Assembly: GCA_032164245.1 (NCBI GenBank)
Contig: JAVMKO010000009.1
Coordinates: 81,820,712-81,884,711 of the forward strand
Source: Sternotherus odoratus
Lineage: Eukaryota > Chordata > Testudines > Kinosternidae
Reading direction: 5' to 3'
Length of the DNA: 64,000 bases
Position 1 is the first letter of the stretch. The number at the start of each line of letters is the position of its first letter. The translations under genes and the position numbers were made by a program. A model generated the notes under the pieces. That model was not told where the DNA came from. It did not search any database and saw only the letters and a list, made by a program, of their open reading frames with translations. Of this stretch, positions 35,140-48,000 are shown one piece after another.

Positions 35140-35612
35140 CACTGAGACGCCTACAATGGCATGTAGCCGACCTGCAACTACTAGAAGCAAATATCCCCAA
35201 TGGCTGATGATGAGACACTAGCTGTGGAGGGCTGCGAGTTACTACAGAGAATTCTTTCCTGGTGTCTGCCTGTTGGCTCCTGCTGAAATGCTCTGGGTCC
35301 AACTGATCGCTATATTTACAGTTGGGAAGGAATTTTTCCCTGAGTCAAATTGGCAGAGATCCTGAAGGATTTTTGCCTTCCTCTGCAGCATGGGACATGG
35401 GTCACTTTCAGGTTTGAATTAGTGTAAATGGTGTATTCTCTATAACTTGAAGTCTTTAAATCATGATTTGAGGACTTCATTAACTCTGCCAGAGGTTAGA
35501 GGTCTAATACAGGAGTGAGTATTAGAGTACTGTGGCCTCCAGTGTGCTGAAGGTCAGACTATATGATCATGATAGACCCTTCTGGCCCTACGCTCTACGA
35601 GCAGCAAATTAC
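35140..35612 (+). mobile_element. CR1 LINE 3' UTR fragment
   Basis: Matches the turtle CR1 3' region: AATTTTTCCCTGAGTCAAATTGG, CCTCTGCAGCATGGGACATGG, and the terminal ATGATCATGATAGACCCTTC. Paralogous copies at 50845-51135 and 53100-53570 show the same blocks in the same order. Confidence 0.8.
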
Positions 35613-35767
35613 TACATCTATCTTGCCCAAAGCGAGAGAGCAGAGAGGGAACTTTGTTTCCCAGATGTATCTCGGAGACACTCGGCCTCCCAGGACTACT
35701 GTGGGGGGTAGTGCCGCTTACCCATCACCCCCTTGTTCAGTGTTTGGTCTAAAGGCATAGTCTAGCA

Positions 35768-36121
35768 CAGTGGTCAGCAAACTGGGGTGTGCGCACCCCA
35801 CCCACGGGGTGCCACAGCCCCAGGAGCCGGGCGCCGTGCTGTGGGGGAGACCAGCCCGGGAGCCAGGTGCCGCGGCAGGGACCGGCCCCAGGAGCCGGGC
35901 ACTGTGGCAGCAGCCCCGGCTGGAAAAGCTGGGCGCGGTGGGACTGGCCCAAGGGGGGCAGTTAGGGGACCCGGAGGGGAGGTTCTGATAGGGGAAGACA
36001 GGCGGGAAGTGGGAGGGAGTGGATGTGGGTGGGGCTAGGCCAGGGCTTCCCCGTGGGGGTGCCTGCTCAAAAAAAAATTTCTATTAGCTGTGCCCGGTCA
36101 AAAACAGCTTGGGGACCCCTG
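35768..36121. mobile_element. hAT-type MITE (imperfect flanks)
   Basis: Ends CAGTGGTCAGCAAACTGG and CAGCTTGGGGACCCCTG are related inverted repeats. Flanks GTCTAGCA and GTAGCACA do not match exactly. Alternatively TAGCACAG (35763-35770 / 36123-36130) is the duplication. The interior is GC-rich and non-coding. Confidence 0.65.
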
Positions 36122-36129
36122 GTAGCACA

Positions 36130-37960
36130 GTGTTACTAACCAGCTGTGATTTGACATAAAATCTTGATGCTTTTAAAAAAAACCTCTATGTGAGCAAGTT
36201 TAAAGCAGAGTGTGTTTTTCTACTGTATATACGAGCTGCAAACAAGCAATTTAAGGGTAACTAAGAACAATTCAGAAATCTAAAGAGCTTCATATGAGCA
36301 TATCCCCAGAGGGAACACATTCAGCAGATGCAGCTAAAAACCCAGTGTGGAAAATAATTTGTTTTTGTAACAAACCTCGAGCCTTCATTTTAGATATTAA
36401 ACTGGAACTGCAGCATCAGACGCTATTCCAGTCACTGAAAATGATGAAGGTGTGAACCATGAGAGCATAACAATTTTTAATCACATTTGTCTTTGTGCAT
36501 CTCGTATTCCTGTGAATAATATCACTGCACAATTCTATGACAGAATGTCAGTGGAGATGTGCTAAAGGAGAGCAAATGTAATGGGGCCCATGCCGAAGAT
36601 ATTATTCAAGCCCAAAGAAAATTACACATCTTCACCCTTGCTGACAACCTAAACAATGCTGCATTTGAAACATAAATGATACACTGTTTAGCCGGAAAAG
36701 ACATTAGACACACATGATGGGAAATGGAAGCAAAGCTAACCACCTTTCTAGAAGAAATGGTGCTGTGCTTTTTGCATAAGCAAGTTGATGTAACCCTGTG
36801 GAGATTCCAGGCATCCCTGTAACCCATCAGGGAGGCTGCCATTACTTATATAGGACCCCAGGACTTTCTGGGTCCTCTCCAGCCTGCAGCATAGCCCAGG
36901 CCTGGGAGGTGCTGCACTTCATTTTGCTGTGGTATTCAGTCTGCAGAAAGCAGGTGTGCTTAAATATTTCACCATAAGCAGTATTAAAAGGACTTAGCAG
37001 TTGATGTGAAACAGAGAGATAATATTCACAGCACTGTTGAAAATAAAATAGGTAGCCTTGGGCTTACTCATGCAGTGGAAGACTATGCAAGCATATCTCT
37101 GACAGTTATATTGCTTCTCATATTATGTTCCTTCCCCATTAACAGCATTTCAAGTTACAAAAGAGTAATTACTAGGTGGGGCTTTTTGTTTGTTTGCTTG
37201 CTTTCATATGCGAACCTTTTCCCCCATAAAACCCTGCACCTGAAGGTTATCTATCTAATTTCAAGAAGGCTTGCTGTTGCTACTGTTCATTGAAATATTC
37301 ATCTTCCTTACTAATTGCTGTGTGGGAGTTATTCACTGAATAAAAGAACCTTTTATATCTCCTATTTCATATACAGACTCTCAAACATCATTCCATTATA
37401 TTACTTCACTTATTCGTCTCTGGTAAAGGTTAGTCTTTTACTGTTTAAGAGAGCAATTATCAAAAATCTTAAGTTTGATAATGAGTTGCAGTGATATAGA
37501 GGAACGCATTCAAAAGTGCAGCTATTATTCAGTTTGGCATGCACACTATTGATTTAACCATATCATGCTGAAAAATCCTTGAGTAAAAGAGTAAGGCTAT
37601 ATCTATCATTCCTCTGGAGGATTTCTTTATTTGGAGTAATATTTCTTACCATAACATCAAAATCCATCCCTCACAGAAACAGTCTGGTGACTATGGGCCT
37701 GAGCCAGCCCCCCCCCACCCCCCCCCCCCCCGCCCCACCCCCCATGCGGAAAGACTGCTGTTTACTTCTAGGGGAGCTATATTAGGCCATGAACAACACA
37801 AGAGAGTTGACTGATGTATCAAGAAGAACTTGCCAAGCAATATTATTCCAGCCATCGGTGCTGACATTTTATGATCTTATTAAATAAAAGATGTCATTCA
37901 GCCCCTAGTAAATTCAGAGCAAAATATTTCTCCAAAGAGAGATTTGGCAGCTCTAGCAAC
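36130..37960. other. Intergenic, no gene seen
   Basis: AT-rich, with a C-rich tract at about 37707-37741. Short frames show no recognisable protein. Confidence 0.45.
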
Positions 37961-37984
37961 GGTAGAAATTAAAATATTTTTTTT

Positions 37985-38570
37985 TCATGAGCAAGGAGTA
38001 AGTTGGGTCCAGCCAGGATCACTATTTGCATTTCACCATTACCAATAGTAATCCACTGATCAGGAAAAAATGTCCCTGCTTGGAAGCTTCTGCACCATCC
38101 TGTGTTATGAAAGATGCAAGTGTCATACACCTTCCAGCCCACGTGATATGAGTGAAGCATCTCCCATGATCCACCAACACTCGCATAACCATATCAAAAA
38201 AACCCTTTCTGTTGATGTACTCTGTTGCAAGGTGGACTGGTGACAAAATTGGGATGTGCGTACTGGTTATCACCTCAACACAGGTCAGAAAGTCCAACCA
38301 TGCAAATTGCCAAGACAGTCCTGTATAACAGGAGATGATTAATGCACAGTTGAATGGCAACAGCCCTCACTAGATTTTCCAACTCCAAAATGACTTTCCA
38401 CTGACCGGTAGCAATCTGGCATTGCAAGCTTCCAGAGTGAAATTGCCACTCACGTCTCATTTGTCTGGTGTCCTTGTGTTGGAGAGCTGGGACAAACTTG
38501 GCAGACAGATCCCTGAATTTTGGTCTTTTGTATTCTGCAGCTATTTCTCAGTGTGCCAAAGCTACGTTAC
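37985..38570 (-). pseudogene. Harbinger transposase N-terminal and catalytic remnant (element B)
   Basis: The minus-strand translation carries GSLQCQIATG, NHLLLYRTV, then THIPILSPVHLATEYINRKG and RVLVDHGRCFTHI, the DDE region of PIF/Harbinger transposases. It overlaps in content with element A (both have the QAGTFFPD region), so A and B are separate copies. Frames are broken. The likely right end of the element is near 41187. Confidence 0.75.
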
Positions 38571-39430
38571 AATATAATTGTGATGGGTTGGATCACAGAA
38601 ACCCCCTTTGGGACTGTCACCTGATGTGCCTAGACTACCTCTGAGCCTGGTTTTCCCTGCCACCTTGGGACTTCAGTACCTTGCCTTGTTTGATCCAAAC
38701 TCACTTCCCTCCTGTAAAATACAAATCCAAGTCTGAATCACGTCCCCACAACCTGCAGGCTTAACTGAAAACAGCTTAAGAAGTGCTCCTGTCTCCAGCA
38801 CTCGGATACCCAAACGCCAAATAAATCTGTTTTACCCTATATAAACTTAAAACTTTTACTCTGTATAAGGTAAGCTTATAAATTGTTTGCCCTCTATAAC
38901 ACCGATAGAGAGATGCACAGCTGTTTCCTACCCTCCGCCCCTTCGGTATTAATACATATTCTGGGTTGATTAATAAGTAAAAAGTGATTTTATTAAATAA
39001 AAAAAGTAGGATTTAAGTGGTTCCAAGTAGTAGACAGAACAAAGTAAATTACCAAGCAATATAAATAAAACACTCAAGTCTATGCCTAATACAGTAGGAC
39101 ACTAAATGCAGGTAAATCTCACCCTCAAAGATGTTCCAATAAGCTTCTTTGAAAGACTAGTCTCCTAGTCTGGGTCCAGCAATCACTCACACCTCTGTAA
39201 TTACTGTTCTTTGTTCCACTTTCTTTCAGGCATATCTTTGGGGTGGAGAGGCTATCTCTTGAGCCAGCTGAAGACAAAATGGAGGGGTTTCCCCAGGGGC
39301 ATATATAGTCTCTCTCTTGTGGGAGGAGACCCCTCTCTCCCCTTGTGAAGAATGCAGCCACAAAATGGAGTTTTGGAGTCACATGGGCAAGTCACATGTC
39401 CATGCATGACTCAGTTTTCTGCAGGACATT

Positions 39431-40249
39431 CCCAGGAAAGCTCAGATTGGCGTCAACCGGCCAACCTTAAGCAGATTCTCACCAGCAACAGCACACTGCA
39501 CCACAATAACTCCAAACTCAGGAACCAATCCATGCAACAAACCTCAATGCCAACTCTGCCCACATATCTACACCAGCAACACCATCACAGGACCTAACCA
39601 GATCAGCCATACCATCACTGGTTCATTCACCTGCACATCTACCAATGTCATATATGCCATTATATGCCACCAATGTCCCTCTGCTATGTACATCGGCCAA
39701 ACTGGACAGTCCCTATGAAAAAGGATAAATGGACACAAATCAGATATCAGGAATGGCAATATACAAAAACCTGCAGGAGAACACTTCAACCTGCCTGGAC
39801 ACACAATTACAGATTTAAAAGTCACCATACTGCAGCAAAAAAACTTCAAGACCAGACTGCAAAGAGAGACTGCAGAGCTGCAATTCATTTGCAAATTTAA
39901 CACAATCAGTCTGGGACTGAACAAAGACCTTGAGTGGCTTGCTAATTACAAAAACAGCTTCTCCTCCCTCCGAGTTCACACCTTCAATTCAGCTGCTAGA
40001 AGAATATCTCACCCTCCCTGATTTGAGATAACAAGCTGGTTCAGCCTGATTGGACTAACCTTGTTACCTCCTACCTGATTCCTGACTATTTATCTATACC
40101 TGCCTCTCGACACTTCCACTGCTTGCATCCGACGAAGTGGGTATTAGCCCACGAAAGCTTATGCTTCAAAACTTTATAGTTAGTCTTTAAGGTGGCACAC
40201 TTTGTTATCTCTGCTATTCCAGACTAACACAGCTACCTCTCTGATTCTT
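39431..40249 (+). mobile_element. Penelope-like element, 3' part with GIY-YIG endonuclease remnant
   Basis: The frame around 39620-39950 encodes VIYAIICHQCPSAMYIGQTG, then (after an in-frame stop) INGHKSDIRNGN, GEHFNLPGHTITDL and LQRETAELQFICKFNTI, which together are the GIY-YIG endonuclease of Penelope-like elements. A preceding CNKPQCQLCPH is the Cys-rich lead-in. The tail ends AGACTAACACAGCTACCTC. The 6-bp flanks GACATT (39425-39430 and 40250-40255) fit a target duplication within the LTR-like repeat. The reverse transcriptase part is missing (5' truncation). Confidence 0.85.
40125..40164 (+). ncRNA. Hammerhead-ribozyme-like motif in PLE copy 3
   Basis: CCGACGA, stem GTGGG/CCCAC with loop TATTAG, then GAAA and GC-TTAT-GC. 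It lies between the endonuclease and the element end, where such motifs have been described in Penelope-like elements. Confidence 0.42.
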
Positions 40250-40548
40250 GACATTGTTAACCAAGTACTCCCAATTATTTGAATAACCTCTTCACACTAG
40301 GTTGACCAAATCTGCCTTTGGTGCTTTCTACAGCAAACACTTTATATTCAAGCATAGAGCCAACACTCCTAATTTCAGACATGAAAATGATTCATGCATA
40401 TGAATAGGATGAATACATGCAGAAGAACATAACCTTTGCAAAGATATATTACATGACATATCTAGCATAAAAGATATTCCAGTTACGTCATATTTACCCT
40501 CATAAGCATATTTCTAAAAAGCATTATGGGATGCAACATCACAGAAAT

Positions 40549-41187
40549 ATTACCAGGCAGTACTTTTTTCTCAGGGCCAGAAGCAGCTCTCCACTATCTG
40601 CAGCTATTCTGTGAACACCGCCAACAACACTGGATTTGGCTGTGTCCCTCAGCAATCCATCCTTGAAGAAATTATCATATTCCCCATTGTTGTACTTCCT
40701 GCAGCTTTGCAAATATCAGAGGATTGTTCATCCCGTGTTTGCAAGGTTCATGACAATAGTGCAGAGCTCTGCAGCCTTCATGCTTCTATCAGAGATGGTG
40801 AATAGCAAAAAGTTCCACATGAGTTTGTGGGATTTTTTAAAAAGATGATACACAAGTATAGGCTATGAATGGAATTATGGGATGCAAAATTTGCATGATG
40901 GAACTTCACCCCTTGTTTTTAGTCACCCCTGCATAACTCACGTCCGTCCCACCATACATTGTGAAAAATTCTCAAAAAACAATGCAAGTGGGTGGTGGCA
41001 AGTGGCACACTGGATTACCTATGTATAGTGCACCACACTGTGCATTCACCACAAACACTCCTGGTGAATATGTGGCGCACCGATGCAAACAGCCAACCAT
41101 GTATGTGTGTGAGCAATGTACTAACTGCAGCGGCTTTTCACTGATGCAACTTACATTGACCAAAGTGTGTAGTGTAGACATAGCCCC
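40549..41187. mobile_element. Terminal part of Harbinger transposon B
   Basis: Ends GTAGTGTAGACATAGCCCCA, the inverse of the Harbinger start seen at 29727. The interior has decayed transposon-like sequence and no clean frame. Confidence 0.55.
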
Positions 41188-42453
41188 ACAATCCATAAAG
41201 TTTGCCACTCCCTAAAAATGAGACATTTTTACACATCCAGAGTTATTGTTTCATGTTCTTCCTACTGGGAAACTCCAAGCCTATGGTTTTTTACCAGTTC
41301 TACATTTTATTAATTGTAAGTTAAGTGTAGCTTTTGGATCTGAACATGGTTTGATGTGCTGATGCTAATTAACAATTAAATCAGACAGTTACAAAAATAA
41401 TTAGTGCATCTTTGTATCACATATGTCATCATTCATCAGCATTCCATTATCAAGTCAAGATTTAACATCAAACACACGAGGGCCAAATTCTCTCCACATG
41501 TGCAGCAATGCAATCCCATTGAAGCTAAAAGGATTGCACGAGCAGGACTTTCGCCCTATAACAATCTTCAGACTGCTTATTTTATAATTAAAAACAAATA
41601 AATACTTGGATAAACACTTATTTGTACAGGCCACAAAATAGGACAGTCTTCAGCTAAACAGAAAAAAACAGGTTGGGTATCACTGCAAAAACTTAGTTTT
41701 CTGAGTACTGTTATGTATCCACAGGTGATATTCTTCTTGCCCGAGGATGTTTTCCTTGACAAGCAGATGGAAATACAGAGCCTGGGTTGTATCGCACCTC
41801 AGCTAGGGAAAATGAAAAAAGAATAGTTTTCAGTAACCATGGTTTGATTCCCTTGTTTAGAAATACAGATTTCTATGTAATGCTCTCATTACAAGTCTTT
41901 CCAAATAAGCATGAGAACAGAATACCACCATGCCTTGGGAGGGAGAGAAAGAAAGTAGGCCTGTTTAAAAAATGATGAATTATTTTGCATGCCAATCCTA
42001 AGACTCCTTTTTCAGAGTGTGAGTGCTTAGAACTTCCTGAAAATCAGGCTCCTTTAAGGTGTAACTCTCCTGCTGGGATTCTTTTGGGGTGAAGATGTCC
42101 CTAGTTGGCATAGACCTGGCAAAGCTGACTCCTGTGCAACCCCCAATATATGTAACATGTCGGGAATGGAAGGGGGCGAACCCAGAGTAGAAATGCACTT
42201 CTGCAATTCCTTGAGGACTCTTGTCAAATGGCATAAATTAGAATAGCCCCCATCTGTACTTAGCGGTAAGTCTGAACAGAGAATCAGGAAGCCAAAGCCA
42301 GCTCCTTGGTAACCTTACAACTCTGGTGTGCCTAGCAGAAGCTGGCTGTAACAGAAACCCTAGCCTGAAGTCTGCGTCTGACATGGACATGGTAGCAAAA
42401 AAATTTGTATTTCCATAGCTTGGGCTTTGACAACCACAGGCGCTGCTGGTTCG

Positions 42454-42671
42454 TTACATTCTGAATTTATAAAAATCAGTGCACATTACTTTCCTTTTAC
42501 CTGCTCTCAAGTCCATATCCAACAAAGTCTCTGGTAAGGAGCCTGAACCATTGGAAGTTGAGCTTGTTGCATTACACTTCAGAGACTTGGTTGATTTCAA
42601 AGAATGTGATAATAGTTTATGCTCTAAATTTCTTGGTTTATATCTAACAGATGTTCCTGTCCCACTCCAAT
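42454..42671 (-). CDS. ADGRG4: ADGRG4 terminal coding exon (cytoplasmic tail, stop)
   Basis: Acceptor ATTTCAG|ATTGGA. It encodes DWSGTGTSVRYKPRNLEHKL, LSHSLKSTKSLKCNATSS and a divergent end, with TAA at 42456-42454. EHKLL..SLKST..TSST is shared with the human tail. It is separated from the previous exon by an 8-kb intron that contains the LTR minisatellite. Confidence 0.85.
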
Positions 42672-42820
42672 CTGAAATTATAGAGTGGTGAGTTTGGGAA
42701 TAAAAGGACATGATGTAATATTTCGGGTGCAGTTAGTTAGGTCACTATCATTAGATGCATCTGGTTACTCTGTGGCACTCTTGAGTAGTTTCCTGAGGTA
42801 GCAGAGTTTGGAAATAGGTA

Positions 42821-43102
42821 CAGTAGACTCTTGATTATCCAGAATTGGATTAACCAGGATGTCAAAAAAATATGCGCAACTCACAGGGCCAGCTCTGGCT
42901 TTGCTGCCGCCCCAAGCACACACACACAAAACCCCTACCAGGGCGCAGGGCAGCCAGTGAACCAACACCCCCTCCCCCCGATGCAGGATGACTGGTGAAT
43001 CAACCCCCACTCCCCATATTTCCTATGGATGGTGATTATCCGGGATTTTATTAACCAGAATTATTTTTTTCCCTATCATCCTGGATAATCGAGAGTCTAC
43101 TG
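42821..43102. mobile_element. Pogo/Tigger-type MITE
   Basis: Ends CAGTAGACTCTTGATTATCC and GGATAATCGAGAGTCTACTG are long inverted repeats with TA on each side (42819-42820, 43103-43104). The 282-bp interior is non-coding and contains a short (CA)n. Confidence 0.88.
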
Positions 43103-43669
43103 TACTGTGTAATACACACAACTACACTAGACAGTAATCAACCCTGTACATTGGGGAGATGTTTCCAGTACTTTATAACATATAGACTAATTCTCCCGAG
43201 TGGCTCTTTGGTGGAGACATATATTACAGTTTGTTTACTCTGGGCTGGAGCTTTGTTGGTGTTTGCAGATTGAAATGATCTTGCTTTGATAAACCTGATT
43301 TTGAAGTGTAAGCAACCCAAAAGATGTAATTGTCCCATTGCTTTTTTGTGTTCTTCTAGGTATATTTCATTAAAAGCTCCTCCATAGATGGTCTCTTTGG
43401 TGAATTATTTGCATAACTATCAAATAAAATTCTCTCTCTCTTCTTTTTTAAACACTATTTATAAGATCCTGTGATGCATGAAAGAACATTTGCAGCACAC
43501 TTTCATCTTCTGCCTTTATTCATTTTGGTGTGTTAGCCCTCCTGTTGTAAATCTGCAAATGTGTCTATTGCATGTCTGTGTTCTGAATGTTAATATATAA
43601 TCACACACCCAAGGCTACATTGTGCCTAGCCAAAAAAAAGCTTCCCTTCTCCCTGACTCATAATAGAAG

Positions 43670-44075
43670 AACAAAGATAGTGCAATTAAAAGGTGAGAAA
43701 TTCAAACTGGTAAAAGGAAATAATTTTTTCACAAAATGAGCTTAAATTGTGGAACTCATTGCCACATGAAGTCACCGAGGCCAAGAACGTAACAGGTTTC
43801 AGAATGGAATTGGACATTTTTAGAGATAACAAAAATACCCAGAGTTATCATAATTAATGACAAAGAGTTTGGAAGGATATTAAACTTTGTTTCAGGACTC
43901 ATGGCAATATCCAACTATTAGAGTCCAGGATGAGACTTATGGCAGGGAAAGCACATCTGCCTGCTGTGGAGTTCTTGCGCCTTCCTCTGAAGCATCTGAT
44001 GCTAGTGACAGGATACTGGACTAGATGGACCATGGTTCTAATCGATGCTGGCAATTCTTATATTAGTTCTTACAT
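43670..44075 (+). mobile_element. CR1 LINE 3' end fragment
   Basis: Has the CR1 signature TGGAACTCATTGCCACATGAAG, and GGATACTGGACTAGATGGACC near the end. No reverse transcriptase remains. Confidence 0.82.
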
Positions 44076-44410
44076 GTCTGTGCAAGAGGTGATGGATACA
44101 AGGAGCCTCTGCCTCCCTACAAAGGGACTAAGTACAATTATAGTCTTTCCTAGCTAGCCATTCCAAAGATGATGGGATGGATGGAAAGGAGGTGGGGGTC
44201 ATAGTCTCCCACTCTCTATAACCAGCCAGTGGAGTTGGCCAGATGTTCAGGAGAGAACATGCTTGTAACAGGGTACCCACAGCACCCCTCTGGATTCAAC
44301 CCCTTGGCTCCTTTCCTCCATGAACCAGGGACACTTCAGTTTGGTGCAACATCCAGGTTCTTTATTCACGATCAGTTTCCAACCACATACAGGCTTTACA
44401 ACTGTATGCA

Positions 44411-44605
44411 GGGGGAAGGGCTAGCTCAGTAGTTTGAGCATTGGCCTGCTAAACCCAGTGTTTTGAGTTCAATCCTTGAGGGGGCCATTTAGGGATCTGG
44501 GCCAAAAAATCTGTCAGGACTGTACTTGGTCCTGCTAGTGTAGGTAGGAGACTGGACTTGATGACCTTTGAAGGTCTTTCCAGCTCTATGAGATAGGTAT
44601 ATCTC
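44411..44605 (+). mobile_element. tRNA-derived SINE of turtle type (Cry/tortoise Pol III SINE)
   Basis: The tRNA-like head has an A box TAGCTCAGTAGTTTGAGC (44422-44439) and a B box GAGTTCAATCC (44465-44475). The body GGGGCCATTTAGGGATCTGGG and the tail GATGACCTTTGAAGGTCTTTCCAG follow. The family is known from cryptodiran turtles, which is the best single lineage marker in the window. Confidence 0.85.
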
Positions 44606-45010
44606 CATTATATTAAAAACTGCTTGGCCTACCACAGGCTATGGGGTTCCTATTCTCTCTGAACCTGACCTCCCATTCTTAGTCTCTGCACTCCCTCCTT
44701 CCTCTCACTTCCAGTCTTACAGCTCCTGCTAATGAGGCTGGCAAGTATGGTCAGTTACCAGGCAAAGATAGGGTGATTCACCCAGTCCCAATCCATTCTC
44801 CCTGAGTGGGGTTGGACTGGCAGGAGCTGATTAAAGGCTGCTCCAGCAGTGCCCTGCCACAGTGCTACACACCTTTTAGAGGTGGAACACTTCCCCTATG
44901 ATCCCTTGGGGTGGTGGAGAGCTGCACCACCCCCAACACAGGCCTGTACCTTAAAAGCACAAAGTGATGCATAGTGTATGTATTACATACAATATTATTT
45001 TATATGACAC

Positions 45011-48000
45011 TGTGACGGGGCTGAGCGGCCCCGCACCGGTACAGCATTGGTTAACCCTTCTCTCGGGGCAGAGGAAGCCACGCCCCGGAAGCTCTGCTGG
45101 GCATGCTCCAGCTGGAGACCCAGCATAAAAGCCTGCAGAGTTGCTCAGTTGGGGCTGACCACCAGAGGGGAAGGACCTGTGTTACCAGCTCCTGAGGAGG
45201 AACAGCCAATATCCTGGGACCCAGACGACAGCCGGGCTGTGACGCCGCTGGACGACCCACCCACCGTCGGCCCGGAGGGAGAACACTCCGATGGACCCCC
45301 GGACACCGAAGGCAGGGTAGGAAGTGACCCAGGGAACTTTTAAAGGGACAGCCTAGCTCGGCGTGTTGCGGGCAGATCCCCGCCGAGCGTGGGGCGAGAC
45401 CAGCCCCGCTGGTAGGTGAGCCCTGGGTCGGGACCCGGTGGAGTGGGAGGGCCCGGGTCCCCCTACCCCTACAGCCATTAGGCCACGCTACCCTGAGAGC
45501 GGGAAGCAATTGTATTGACTCTGGCCACTGGGCCACGCTACCCCGAGAGCGGGGAGCGATCCTATTGACTCTGGCCACTGGGCCACGCTACCCCGAGAGC
45601 GGGGAGCGATCCTATTGACTCTGGCCACTGGGCCACGCTACCCCGAGAGCGGGGAGCGATCCTATTGACTCTGGCCACTGGGCCACGCTACCCCGAGAGC
45701 GGGGAGCGATCCTATTGACTCTGGCCACTGGGCCACGCTACCCCGAGAGCGGGGAGCGATCCTATTGACTCTGGCCACTGGGCCATGCTACCCCGAGAGC
45801 GGGGAGCGATCCTATTGACTCTGGCCACTGGGCCACGCTACCCCGAGAGCGGGGAGCGATCCTATTGACTCTGGCCACTGGGCCACGCTACCCCGAGAGC
45901 GGGGAGCGATCCTATTGACTCTGGCCACTGGGCCACGCTACCCCGAGAGCGGGGAGCGATCCTATTGACTCTGGCCACTGGGCCACGCTACCCCGAGAGC
46001 GGGGAGCGATCCTATTGACTCTGGCCACTGGGCCACGCTACCCCGAGAGCGGGGAGCGATCCTATTGACTCTGGCCACTGGGCCACGCTACCCCGAGAGC
46101 GGGGAGCGATCCTATTGACTCTGGCCACTGGGCCACGCTACCCCGAGAGCGGGGAGCGATCCTATTGACTCTGGCCACTGGGCCACGCTACCCCGAGAGC
46201 GGGGAGCGATCCTATTGACTCTGGCCACTGGGCCACGCTACCCCGAGAGCGGGGAGCGATCCTATTGACTCTGGCCACTGGGCCACGCTACCCCGAGAGC
46301 GGGGAGCGATCCTATTGACTCTGGCCACTGGGCCACGCTACCCCGAGAGCGGGGAGCGATCCTATTGACTCTGGCCACTGGGCCACGCTACCCCGAGAGC
46401 GGGGAGCGATCCTATTGACTCTGGCCACTGGGCCACGCTACCCCGAGAGCGGGGAGCGATCCTATTGACTCTGGCCACTGGGCCACGCTACCCCGAGAGC
46501 GGGGAGCGATCCTATTGACTCTGGCCACTGGGCCACGCTACCCCGAGAGCGGGGAGCGATCCTATTGACTCTGGCCACTGGGCCACGCTACCCCGAGAGC
46601 GGGGAGCGATCCTATTGACTCTGGCCACTGGGCCACGCTACCCCGAGAGCGGGGAGCGATCCTATTGACTCTGGCCACTGGGCCACGCTACCCCGAGAGC
46701 GGGGAGCGATCCTATTGACTCTGGCCACTGGGCCACGCTACCCCGAGAGCGGGGAGCGATCCTATTGACTCTGGCCACTGGGCCACGCTACCCCGAGAGC
46801 GGGGAGCGATCCTATTGACTCTGGCCACTGGGCCACGCTACCCCGAGAGCGGGGAGCGATCCTATTGACTCTGGCCACTGGGCCACGCTACCCCGAGAGC
46901 GGGGAGCGATCCTATTGACTCTGGCCACTGGGCCACGCTACCCCGAGAGCGGGGAGCGATCCTATTGACTCTGGCCACTGGGCCACGCTACCCCGAGAGC
47001 GGGGAGCGATCCTATTGACTCTGGCCACTGGGCCACGCTACCCCGAGAGCGGGGAGCGATCCTATTGACTCTGGCCACTGGGCCACGCTACCCCGAGAGC
47101 GGGGAGCGATCCTATTGACTCTGGCCACTGGGCCACGCTACCCCGAGAGCGGGGAGCGATCCTATTGACTCTGGCCACTGGGCCACGCTACCCCGAGAGC
47201 GGGGAGCGATCCTATTGACTCTGGCCACTGGGCCACGCTACCCCGAGAGCGGGGAGCGATCCTATTGACTCTGGCCACTGGGCCACGCTACCCCGAGAGC
47301 GGGGAGCGATCCTATTGACTCTGGCCACTGGGCCACGCTACCCCGAGAGCGGGGAGCGATCCTATTGACTCTGGCCACTGGGCCACGCTACCCCGAGAGC
47401 GGGGAGCGATCCTATTGACTCTGGCCACTGGGCCACGCTACCCCGAGAGCGGGGAGCGATCCTATTGACTCTGGCCACTGGGCCACGCTACCCCGAGAGC
47501 GGGGAGCGATCCTATTGACTCTGGCCACTGGGCCACGCTACCCCGAGAGCGGGGAGCGATCCTATTGACTCTGGCCACTGGGCCACGCTACCCCGAGAGC
47601 GGGGAGCGATCCTATTGACTCTGGCCACTGGGCCACGCTACCCCGAGAGCGGGGAGCGATCCTATTGACTCTGGCCACTGGGCCACGCTACCCCGAGAGC
47701 GGGGAGCGATCCTATTGACTCTGGCCACTGGGCCACGCTACCCCGAGAGCGGGGAGCGATCCTATTGACTCTGGCCACTGGGCCACGCTACCCCGAGAGC
47801 GGGGAGCGATCCTATTGACTCTGGCCACTGGGCCACGCTACCCCGAGAGCGGGGAGCGATCCTATTGACTCTGGCCACTGGGCCACGCTACCCCGAGAGC
47901 GGGGAGCGATCCTATTGACTCTGGCCACTGGGCCACGCTACCCCGAGAGCGGGGAGCGATCCTATTGACTCTGGCCACTGGGCCACGCTACCCCGAGAGC

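Larger units (their letters stand above)
38579..40543 (+). mobile_element. LTR-like repeat interrupted by a PLE
   Basis: Starts TGTGATGGGTTGG and seems to end CAACATCACA, giving a short inverted repeat TGTGATG/CATCACA. It contains A-rich AATAAA-like tracts (38985-39003) and a TATATA near 39303. A PLE occupies 39431-40249. No target duplication matches (flanks ATAAT and GAAAT), so the LTR label is tentative. Confidence 0.45.

Noticed and set aside
38579..40543. Full endogenous retrovirus
   Set aside because: No gag, protease, reverse transcriptase, integrase or envelope signature was seen on either strand; only LTR-like sequence and a PLE insertion.
42479..42691. 70-codon plus frame
   Set aside because: Antisense shadow of the terminal ADGRG4 exon, which has the conserved acceptor, phase and residues.
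44411..44490. Functional tRNA gene
   Set aside because: A and B boxes are present but the cloverleaf is not intact and the sequence continues into a SINE body and tail.
45051..45578. 175-codon minus frame over the LTR
   Set aside because: It crosses the LTR promoter region and runs into the first minisatellite units, where units supply TAG stops; no recognisable protein.
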